Source: Xenorhabdus lircayensis (lineage in GTDB: Bacteria; Pseudomonadota; Gammaproteobacteria; Enterobacterales; Enterobacteriaceae). From it: DNA of 45,486 nt. The translations under genes were made by a program, and so were the position numbers. The stretch spans positions 1 through 45,486 of the forward strand of contig NZ_JACOII010000036.1 of assembly GCF_016306625.1 (NCBI RefSeq), written 5' to 3'. Of the stretch, positions 1 through 8,400 are shown one piece after another (positions within the stretch are counted from its first letter, which is position 1; the number at the start of each line of letters is the position of its first letter). The notes under the pieces are model-generated. The model was not told the DNA's origin, ran no database searches, and saw only the letters and a list, made by a program, of their open reading frames with translations.

Positions 1-2876
1 GCCACCAGACGCTTCTGATCGGCGTCGTCTCCGCGGGCAATCACCACCGCCTCGCGTACGCCGTGGCATTGCACTAATTGCGTCTCGATTTCCCCCAGTT
101 CAATCCGGAAACCGCGCAGCTTGACCTGAAAATCATTGCGGCCGAGATATTCGAGATGACCGTCAGGCAACCAGCGGGCAAGGTCGCCCGCCTTGTACAT
201 ACGTGCACCGGGAACGTTGCTGAAGGGGTCGGGCAGGAAACGTTCTGTAGTCAGTTCATGGCGATTCAGGTAGCCACGGGCAACTCCTGCACCGGCTATA
301 TGAAGCTCACCGATGACACCGATCGGGACGGGTTGACCCTGAGTGTCGAGGAGGTATGCCCGCAGATCAGGTAACGGTTGACCGATCAGACTACCGCGTC
401 CTGACAAAATGTCAGCTTCTGTGAGTTCACGGTAAGTGGCATGGACGGTGATTTCGGTGATGCCGTACATATTGACCAGACGGGTTTGCTGGAGTGAATT
501 ACGCGCGATCCAAGGGACGAGCGTATGCAGTTCCAATGCTTCACCGCCGAAGATGATGCAGCGCAGGGAATGTAATGTTTCATCCTGAGCCGGAATTAAT
601 TGTCGAAAAGCGCTGGGGGTTTGATTCAGGATCGTCACCTGTTCACGGCACAGCAGGGAATAGAACTTCTGCGGAGAACGGGCACAGTCTGCTGAAACCA
701 CAACAAGCCGGCCACCGTAAGTCAGGGCGCCCCATAATTCCCACACGGAGAAATCGAACGCGAAAGAGTGGAATAATGTCCAGATATCGTTGCTGTTGAA
801 CTGGAAACGATCTTGAGTGGCAGCCAGAAGGCGAGTGACATGCTCGTGCTCGACCATAACGCCTTTCGGTTGACCGGTGGAACCTGAGGTATAAATCACA
901 TAGGCCAGATGGTGTGAAGTCAGGCCGAGTGTGTGGATATCTGGATTATTGTCCGTTATGGCTGCATGGACAGACCGTTCTTCGTTATTTAGCACGACGT
1001 CACCTTGTACGACGGTATCCGGCAAGACAGTATCCAGTAAGACGGTATCCAGTAAGACGATAGAAGCAGGGCAGTCCAGTGCATCAAGTGTTTCAATCAG
1101 GGTACTTTGGGTCAGCAGAGCAACGGGGGCGGCATCGTCGAGCATATACGCCAAACGATCCGCGGGGTAGGCCGGATCGAGCGGCACATAGGCTCCGCCG
1201 GCTTTCAGAATACCCAACAACCCGATCACCATATCCAGACTGCGTTCGACGCAAATCGCCACGCGGTCGTCAGGGCGTACTCCCAGGGCAATCAGATGGT
1301 GCGCCAGACGATTGGCACGCCTGTTCAGCTCACCATAGTTTAGCGATTGTTCTTCAAAGACTACGGCAATGGCGTCTGGTGTGTCTTGGGCTTGGGCCTC
1401 GAAAAGCGTGTGGATTAAGGTATTTTGTGGCAAATCGACATGATGTGCATTGAAATCCCCCAATATCTGTTGGCGCTCTGCTTCTGCCAGGATGGGCAGT
1501 TTCACGATCGGTGTATCCAGATCGGTAATGGCTCCTTCGAGCAACGCAGCAAGGCGGGATTGGATAGCCATAACCTCGGTGGTGCTCAGGTAGTCAGTAG
1601 AGAAATTGAATTCAATCGTGACGGGAGAGCGATCATCTTCAAGGCCGGTGGTGTATTGCTTGATAATGACTGAAAGAGGGTATAGCACACCATGGTGCGT
1701 TTCTAAAAATTTGATATGGGTGTCTTCCCCTTCCATATGCAGATTGCTTTTAAACGGCTCAAATGACAATGCAATGTCAAATAATTGTGTACGCCCCGTT
1801 TTCTGCTGGATTTGGGTTTGTCGATTGATCTCTGCAATGGGCAAGCGTTGGTGTTTATAGCAACGACTCAGCTCTGTGGCGGCTTTGTGTATGACATCAA
1901 GGAATGTATCCTCAGGGGAAATGGTCACTCCAACCGGGATCACGGATGCGAACATGCCCATCGTGCGTTTTTGTCGGGTATTTTTGCGGTTGTGCACGGG
2001 AATGCCGATGACAATTTCCTTCGCATCCGTCGTCCGGGCAAAATAGCAAGCCAGAACGGCATACATTAAATGCAGGACGGATAATCCATACTGAGCCACC
2101 GTTTCTTCGATACGTTGAAACAGTGTCTGGTCTATGTGCCAAAAAAGAGGTTCGGCTCGCCCGTGGTTATTTGCCTGGTTGGGATTGACCGGCGGGAGCA
2201 AGGGTGGCGGCAGGCTTTTATAGCGTTGCAACCAGAATTGTAAATCGTGTGAGTAGCGTTGAGAAGCAAGGTAAGTCTGGTCATCCGCAATGAAATCCAG
2301 ATAAGAGGGAGCGGCCTTGTTCAGGATTTCTCCCCTTACCAGATAATTATAGGCTTCGACAATATCCTCAAGGAATAGGCCCAAACCGATACCATCAATG
2401 ATCAAATGATGACAGCAAAACTGCCAGTAGCAGCGTGTATGGCTGACGCGCAATAATTCAGAACGCCACAGTGTTTCATCATCCAAGTGGAACGGAAGCA
2501 TGAACAGGGTATCGATATGTTGTCTGGCCTGGTCTTCTGCGTCTACATGTGGTGAAAAATCGTGCGTGACCACGGGCATAGGGTGAGTATCAGCAACCGC
2601 TTGAAGGGGAAAATCGTGGGTTTGGATGAAGTGTAAGCGCAGTGTGTCATGGCGAGAAACAACGGCTCTAAAAGCAAGATTGAATAAGATTTCATCCAAT
2701 TTCCCGTCGATACAGATAAAAAACCCGATGTTGTAGTTGGAAGAATCGGGATGAATAACCTGATCGAGCCAGATAACTTGTTGAGGTGAGCTAAGAGGCT
2801 GTGCATGAAAGGGAAAAGAATCATCATTATCAACTGACAAGGAAATTTCTGAGAAGCGATTGTAGTTGCGTGACAT
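1..2876 (-). CDS. Non-ribosomal peptide synthetase NRPS-1, 5' part (C-A...), cut by left edge
   Basis: Start of a multimodular NRPS reading leftwards off the window; 958 codons are present and no stop is reached. ATG at 2876 is chosen because GGAG lies 9 bases upstream and the N-terminus aligns with NRPS-2. A condensation domain (about residues 25-470) has an intact HHLIIDG at 156-162. An adenylation domain starts near 490 and has YTSGSTGQPKG from residue 662, FDFSVWE, NMYGITE, YKAGDLARW and GRNDFQVKLRGFR. Reading the ten specificity positions by hand gives DFWNIGMVH(K), the classic threonine code. The A10 lysine motif and carrier domain lie beyond the edge. As the first domain, the C domain is probably a starter type that acylates the first residue (inference). 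The pathway product is unknown. Paralogous with the first module of NRPS-2. Confidence 0.93.
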   Translation of the reverse strand, partial: MSRNYNRFSEISLSVDNDDSFPFHAQPLSSPQQVIWLDQVIHPDSSNYNIGFFICIDGKLDEILFNLAFRAVVSRHDTLRLHFIQTHDFPLQAVADTHPMPVVTHDFSPHVDAEDQARQHIDTLFMLPFHLDDETLWRSELLRVSHTRCYWQFCCHHLIIDGIGLGLFLEDIVEAYNYLVRGEILNKAAPSYLDFIADDQTYLASQRYSHDLQFWLQRYKSLPPPLLPPVNPNQANNHGRAEPLFWHIDQTLFQRIEETVAQYGLSVLHLMYAVLACYFARTTDAKEIVIGIPVHNRKNTRQKRTMGMFASVIPVGVTISPEDTFLDVIHKAATELSRCYKHQRLPIAEINRQTQIQQKTGRTQLFDIALSFEPFKSNLHMEGEDTHIKFLETHHGVLYPLSVIIKQYTTGLEDDRSPVTIEFNFSTDYLSTTEVMAIQSRLAALLEGAITDLDTPIVKLPILAEAERQQILGDFNAHHVDLPQNTLIHTLFEAQAQDTPDAIAVVFEEQSLNYGELNRRANRLAHHLIALGVRPDDRVAICVERSLDMVIGLLGILKAGGAYVPLDPAYPADRLAYMLDDAAPVALLTQSTLIETLDALDCPASIVLLDTVLLDTVLPDTVVQGDVVLNNEERSVHAAITDNNPDIHTLGLTSHHLAYVIYTSGSTGQPKGVMVEHEHVTRLLAATQDRFQFNSNDIWTLFHSFAFDFSVWELWGALTYGGRLVVVSADCARSPQKFYSLLCREQVTILNQTPSAFRQLIPAQDETLHSLRCIIFGGEALELHTLVPWIARNSLQQTRLVNMYGITEITVHATYRELTEADILSGRGSLIGQPLPDLRAYLLDTQGQPVPIGVIGELHIAGAGVARGYLNRHELTTERFLPDPFSNVPGARMYKAGDLARWLPDGHLEYLGRNDFQVKLRGFRIELGEIETQLVQCHGVREAVVIARGDDADQKRLV
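1011..1055 (-). repeat. Three 15-bp in-frame tandem repeats in the NRPS-1 A domain
   Basis: Units begin at 1011, 1026 and 1041 (gacggtatccggcaa and close variants). They encode repeats of roughly T-V-L-L-D between adenylation motifs A2 and A3. The length keeps the frame, so repeat number could vary without breaking the enzyme. The segment lies in a variable surface loop of the adenylation fold (inference). Confidence 0.8.
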
Positions 2877-3056
2877 ACTCAATTTCTCCGGGTAGTAGTT
2901 TAAGCCCAATCTGATACTTCGATTTGGAAAGGAGAGAATTATCAAATTTAATTAACTGAATTTTGGGAAAAACTGTAATAAAAAAATGCACTTGACATGT
3001 ATTGCAGAAAAAGAAATTTAGATTTAAATATGTCTCATTAGGTGCAATTAATAGAC

Positions 3057-3085
3057 AAATTAATTTAATTGTTATGCGGTGTCGA
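3057..3085 (-). promoter_or_regulatory. Predicted sigma-70 promoter of NRPS-1
   Basis: On the minus strand, TCGACA (3085-3080), a 17-base spacer and TAATTT (3062-3057). The same -35, spacer length and -10 occur upstream of NRPS-2 at a similar distance, and this conservation is the main support. It predicts a leader of roughly 170-180 nucleotides. Confidence 0.5.
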
Positions 3086-3362
3086 TATTTTTTTGTTGAT
3101 AAAAGCAGCGTGGTAAGTGTGAGCGTTATGGTGAAATAAAGTGTATTTATGTGATTATTAAGGGGAAATATTGGTATTAATTAATCTTATATTTTTTTGT
3201 TGTTAATTATATAAAGCAATGATTTTCTCTCAGAGAATAAACAGTAACTAAACAGCTATTGGTAATTTGATTTATTTTATTTGATAATTTATTTTCTATT
3301 ATTTAGCACCTGAATTTCTAATTAAAAGATATATAGAAGATATCCAGCGACAGTTTTTTCTC

Positions 3363-3400
3363 TTTGAGGTAATAAGCTATTTTTGAGGTAATAAGCTATT
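3363..3400. repeat. Perfect 19-bp tandem direct repeat
   Basis: TTTGAGGTAATAAGCTATT occurs twice head to tail (3363-3381 and 3382-3400), about 235 bases before the exporter start and about 280 bases upstream of the NRPS-1 -35 box. No copy was seen upstream of NRPS-2. It could be a tandem regulator-binding site or a chance slippage duplication. Confidence 0.85.
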
Positions 3401-3633
3401 TTGCGATGTCATGACACTGTTATTCTCATTGCAGGATGAAAAAAATAACAAATCGTATCGACATTGAATGGTGATTTAATTTATTTATCTATAATCGTTT
3501 TTATTATTTCAATTTTTAATTGAAAATTCTTACCTTGAAATAGGCACTTAATTCACTTTCTTGTTCAGAATTAAGATTTATACCCAAAATACGGGGAGTC
3601 TGCATTGGGCTGCTTGAAACGGGAGTATTTATT

Positions 3634-5352
3634 TTGCCAAGACACCTAAGTACCGATACCTCTTGGAGTGAAATTAAAGCAACGGGGTCTAAACGACCAG
3701 CCATCCGGCTTTTGCTCTCTCTTATGCACAGTTCTCGTTGGACATTGATCATTGCCACTGTTTCTTGTGTTATTAACGGTGTTTCCAGCGTGTCATTGGT
3801 CACTTTAATTAACGGTTCCTTAAATGCGTCAGGCGATGAACATGTTTCTCTTGCCTGGCGCTTTGGGCTACTGGCGTTGCTGGCGCTCATCAGCCGTGTG
3901 TTTGGTGGTGTGGTGTTCGCCAAACTGAGTCAGGGGACGATGGCTAAAATGCGTGAACACATATCAACCCGTGTTGCCTGCGCGCCATTTCGTCAGATCG
4001 AGATACTCGGTACTTCACGCGCGCAGTCTATCATCACTGAAGATGCAACCAATGTGTCGTTGTTGTTCTTCGCGCTGCCTAATATCGTGATGCAAGGCTC
4101 AATTGTACTCGGTTGTCTGGCTTATTTGGCTTGGCTATCGTGGGCAGTCTTTTTTCTGGCGTTGGTCGTCGTCTTTATCGGTTCACTCGGTTATGCTCTT
4201 GGCGGCGGTCAGGCACTGGCTTCGCTGGAAGCGGCAGGTAAAGCGCAGGATCGCTTGTTTACTCACTTCAATGCCCTGTTCTCTGGCGCCAAAGAGTTGA
4301 AATTGCATCTCGCCCGTGCCCATACCTTTCTCAACAGTATACTCGGCAATGAGATCAACGCGGTACGTCAACATCGAACCCGTGCTTATGGAGCCTATGC
4401 TTTTGGCGTCGGTTGGATACTTTTTTTGTTTTACGTGTTTCTGGGTGTGGTGGTGTTTGCTCCTGCTGCTTTGCCTGGTCTTGAACCTACTGTGTTGGCT
4501 GGCTATGTGATTGTATTTCTATTTATGCTTGTCCCATTGGATAGCCTGTTGAATAACTTGCCGATATTGAATACAGCCCGAGTATCATTGAACCGAATCG
4601 AGCAGGTGCTGATTAAACTGAACGAACAGGAACACATGGAGCAGCCGGTTGCCATCAATCAATTCGGTGAAGTCAGTTCACTGCGTTTGTCTGCGCTTAC
4701 CCATAGTTATTACCGAGAGAAAGAGGATGGGGTATTTCAGCTAGGCCCGATCGACATGGAACTCAAACGTGGTGAAATTACTTTTCTGATCGGCGGTAAC
4801 GGCAGTGGAAAAACGACACTTGCCAAGTTACTCGTTGGTCTCTACACGCCAGAAAGCGGTACGATTAGCCTTGATGGTCATGTTGTCAGCGATGATCACT
4901 GTGCGGATTACCGCCAGCTATTTTCGGCGGTTTTCTCCGATTTTCATCTGTTCGAAACTCTGGTGGGTATGGATAATACTGATTCAGCACTGGATGCCCG
5001 GGCCAACAGGTTGATCGCCAAGCTGCATCTGGAACATAAAGTTAAAGTCGAAAATGGGCGATTTTCGACCCGTGATCTGTCTCAAGGCCAACGGAAACGC
5101 CTTGCATTGGTGGTTGCCTATTTGGAAGACAGGCCGTTCTACTTGTTTGATGAATGGGCTGCGGATCAAGATCCACAGTTTAAGGCGGTGTTTTATCGCG
5201 AATTGCTGCCTGAGCTGGCCGCGAGTGGCAAGGCGGTATTAGTGATTACCCATGACGATAGCTTTTTTCACTTGGCTGACCATTGCCTGAAATTGGAAAA
5301 TGGTAAATTGTTCGTTCACGGTACATCGGCGGCATTGATAACCCTGGGTTAA
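3634..5352 (+). CDS. Cyclic-peptide export ABC transporter (SyrD/PvdE-like), fused permease and ATPase
   Basis: A 572-residue half-transporter. The N-terminal part has about six hydrophobic segments (residues ~30-330); the C-terminal part is the ATPase. Visible motifs are Walker A GGNGSGKT (387-394), signature LSQGQ (482-486), Walker B FYLFDE with D506/E507, and H-loop H540. Architecture and length fit the SyrD/PvdE family, which moves non-ribosomal peptides out of the cytoplasm. The preferred start is TTG at 3634, with GGGAG 8 bases upstream; an ATG at 3724 would remove 30 residues ahead of the first membrane segment. The gene is divergent from NRPS-1 and convergent with NRPS-2, which makes export of one or both peptide products the likely role (inference from context). 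Confidence 0.9.
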   Translation: MPRHLSTDTSWSEIKATGSKRPAIRLLLSLMHSSRWTLIIATVSCVINGVSSVSLVTLINGSLNASGDEHVSLAWRFGLLALLALISRVFGGVVFAKLSQGTMAKMREHISTRVACAPFRQIEILGTSRAQSIITEDATNVSLLFFALPNIVMQGSIVLGCLAYLAWLSWAVFFLALVVVFIGSLGYALGGGQALASLEAAGKAQDRLFTHFNALFSGAKELKLHLARAHTFLNSILGNEINAVRQHRTRAYGAYAFGVGWILFLFYVFLGVVVFAPAALPGLEPTVLAGYVIVFLFMLVPLDSLLNNLPILNTARVSLNRIEQVLIKLNEQEHMEQPVAINQFGEVSSLRLSALTHSYYREKEDGVFQLGPIDMELKRGEITFLIGGNGSGKTTLAKLLVGLYTPESGTISLDGHVVSDDHCADYRQLFSAVFSDFHLFETLVGMDNTDSALDARANRLIAKLHLEHKVKVENGRFSTRDLSQGQRKRLALVVAYLEDRPFYLFDEWAADQDPQFKAVFYRELLPELAASGKAVLVITHDDSFFHLADHCLKLENGKLFVHGTSAALITLG

Positions 5353-5370
5353 AAAGGTATTAAAAATCAG

Positions 5371-5405
5371 ATTAAAAACAAGTGGCTGCCAAAACAGCCA
5401 CTTGT
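5371..5405 (-). terminator. Rho-independent terminator of NRPS-2
   Basis: An 11-bp perfect stem, ACAAGTGGCTG (5378-5388) with CAGCCACTTGT (5395-5405) and a 6-base loop. On the minus strand it is followed by TTTTTAATC, so it terminates NRPS-2. On the plus strand it lacks a T-run but may still act on exporter transcripts. A second short stem, CCGTTC/GAACGG (5431-5448), lies between the two genes. Confidence 0.75.
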
Positions 5406-5457
5406 ACGGTAAGTATCTAGTGCACCGTTACCGTTCTTTGGGGAACGGAGCGGCATT

Positions 5458-8400
5458 TCAGCCTTTCGGGTAATTTAATTCCTGCCATAACGCAGCGATA
5501 AATGGCTCGACGTTGGGTATGGACAACATGGTTATATGGTTGCCGGACACCCGCATCATGCTTAACTCAGTGACGTAGGTTTTCCATTGTCTGGCATGGG
5601 CTTGAGCTTCATCTATATTCTCCTCTTTCGCATTGATCAAATGTACCCGCCCGTCATAGTTGGTACGAGGCGTATAGCACGTATTCAGATTGGCGTGCAT
5701 GACTTGGACAATTCCCTGCAACAATGATATAGGCGAATTAGCCGTGAAAAGCCTAGAACTCACCAGAGCCTGATGTAGATACTGAAGCTGTTCACTGTGA
5801 TCCTGACCCTCAAAATCCTGTTGCGTGAGTGGCAACGGCTGGCGGAGCATCATGTTGTAGATGTTAATTAATTCCATTAGCGTCCCGATACGGTTGAATG
5901 ATTCAGGCTTGCAGCCTTGCGGCGTAGGTGCTTCGGTATCAATAAGAATAAGGTCAGCGACCTGCTCCCCCTGCGCTTGTAGCTGTAACGCTATCTCGAA
6001 GGCAATCCAACCACCAAAAGAATGGCCCAATAGGTGATAGGGGCCTTTGGGCTGGGTTTGACGGATTGTTTTAAGATAATCACGGGCAGCCTCTTCGACA
6101 CTGACATAAGGCGGAAGCTGGGGATTGGTCAAACCGCGTGACTGCAAGACATAGACAGGCAGAGATGACGGGAACGACAAGGCAAGCTCAAGCAGGCTGG
6201 AAGCGCTGGCACCTGCACCCGGCATGCAGAACAGCGGTGAGTGTGTTTGAGAACCACTTTGGAGGGCCACCAGTGGATCGTAATGGGATGTCGGCAATGA
6301 AAGTCCGGTTATAGAGTCCGCCATTTGGTTGGGCGAGGGGGACGGTATGATGGTGTGGTGTGTACCGTCAGGATGGAACATGGAAGTGTCACCCACAGCC
6401 AAAGCCAGCTCACACAAGGTTGGGTGAATGAACAAGGCTGACAATGGCATTTCCATGTTTTGCTCACGCATACGGGCCAGCAGTTGTATCGCTATCAATG
6501 AATGACCACCCAGCTTGAAGAAATTGTCATGGCGACCCACCTGTTCCAGTTTCAGCAATTTCTGCCAGATCTGGGCCAGTGTCGTTTCCACGTCACCGAT
6601 AGGGGCTTCATAGTTGTGTGTCGTAATTGCAACGGCAGACGAGGCAGATGCGGGCGGAGCCTGACGATCGAGCTTGTCATCGGGGTGAATCAGCCATTGT
6701 GGGTGCTCGGTATCCGGTAGGATGGAGAGGTTCACGATCGGCCGTTGTGGTTCGGTTTCCAATGCTTTAACCAGATTAGCCAGAGCGGTCGTCATATAGG
6801 CGATCAGACGGGTGGGATCGATGCCTGGCACGGTTTGGGCAGCCAACCGGAAGCCTTTGCCCAAATCATCCACGGCCAAGTAGAGGGGATAGTTAGTCCT
6901 CTCCTGCGCTGTTATCAAGCGTATACCTTCCCACGTGTTGCGGGTCGCATCTGATTGGCTATGGCGATAGTTGAGCAGTGCGGTGAAGAGCGGCAAGGGG
7001 GGAACTACACTGCTACAGCGTTGGGCCAGTGCCAGCGGTGCCTGCTCGTGTTCCAGCAGTTGTGTCAAACTGCGGTAGGCTGCTTGCACGGTCTCTTGTG
7101 CGCTGTTCCCTGCAAGTTGGAGCCGCACTGGCAGGGTGTTGATAAACAGACCCGGAATCCGATTGATATCGGTTCCTCCCTGCATACGTCCCAGCAAAAC
7201 TGTCCCGAAGACCACATCATCCCGCTCACTTAATTTTGCCAGCACTAGCGCCCACGCAACATGAAACAGCACACCGGGACTGACTCCCTGACGGCGTGCT
7301 TGCGCGCGGATAGCTCTGGCCAGTTTTGCATTAAGTCGCTTTATGATCTCTGTTACCTGTCTATCTCCACTGTAGACATCCAGTATCCCGTAGGGCGCAG
7401 TCGGCGCATCCACGTCGGCAAGCGCCTCACGGAAATAGGCCTCGTGGTCTGACGTCGGCACCCTCAGGGACTGGGCGATAAAATGACGGTAAGTCGCTAC
7501 CGGAGCCAAGTGCCCGGTACGGTGATGCAATAGTTCATAGATTTCAGTGATGATCATGTCCAGCGACATATGGTCATTGAGCATATGGTGGCAGCACAGG
7601 GCCAACAGCCACTCACCCTGATGCGGATCATGGGCGATATCGGCGGAGAAGAGCGGGGCCTGACTTACATTAAGGCGACGCTGGTATGGATCGGTATGTG
7701 CCAGCAACTGAGACGGGACGTCTTTGTCGCTGTCCGGCACGAAGGTATTAACGTGCAGGGATGCCTGTCGCCAGACGATTTGCACCGGTTTTGTTAATCC
7801 TTGCCAGCAGACAGCGGTACGCAGAATATCATGGCGGTTGATGACCTGTTGAAAGGCCGCCAGAAAGGCATCAAGGCGCTCGCGGGTGTCGAAAGCAAGC
7901 AAGATGTGTAACAGATAAATATCCCCTTGTGTTTGCAGTAGATGATGGAACAGCATGCCTTCCTGTAATGGCGCGAGCGGGTAGATATCTTGGATATTGG
8001 CAGCACCACCGGAAAGGGTTGCGGCGATGGTATCAATCTCGTGTTGCGTCAGGCAGATCAGAGGCAACATGTCAGGGGTGATGGCGGTACATCCGTCAGG
8101 GATAAGATTGGGCGGTACGGAAAATGTAGCCGCGTTGTCTTGGGCTGTGAGCATTGCTTTCGCCATCTCGGCCAGCACGGGTGTAGAAAACACAGTACGG
8201 ATATCAAGGCCATGACCCTGATTACGCAGCCGTTCGATCAGATGGACTACCATCAGCGAATGACCACCGAGTTCAAAGAAATGGTCATAACGGCTCACTT
8301 TTTCCAGCCCCAACAATGCTTGCCAAATTTTGGCCAAGGCTATTTCCATGTCGGTGGTTGGTGCTTCATAAGCGCGGGTCACGATCGCCGTCTGATCTGG

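Larger units (their letters stand above)
2877..3633. other. AT-rich divergent intergenic region between NRPS-1 and the ABC exporter
   Basis: 757 bases without a convincing gene. It carries the NRPS-1 leader and promoter on the minus strand, a 19-bp tandem repeat at 3363-3400, and presumably the exporter promoter on the plus strand. The half next to NRPS-1 resembles the region upstream of NRPS-2. Nothing protein-coding was recognised. Confidence 0.7.

Noticed and set aside
575-2069. Several plus-strand open frames of 70-125 residues across the first 2 kb
   Set aside because: They lie antisense to a continuous NRPS frame with clear C and A motifs; their translations have no family features.
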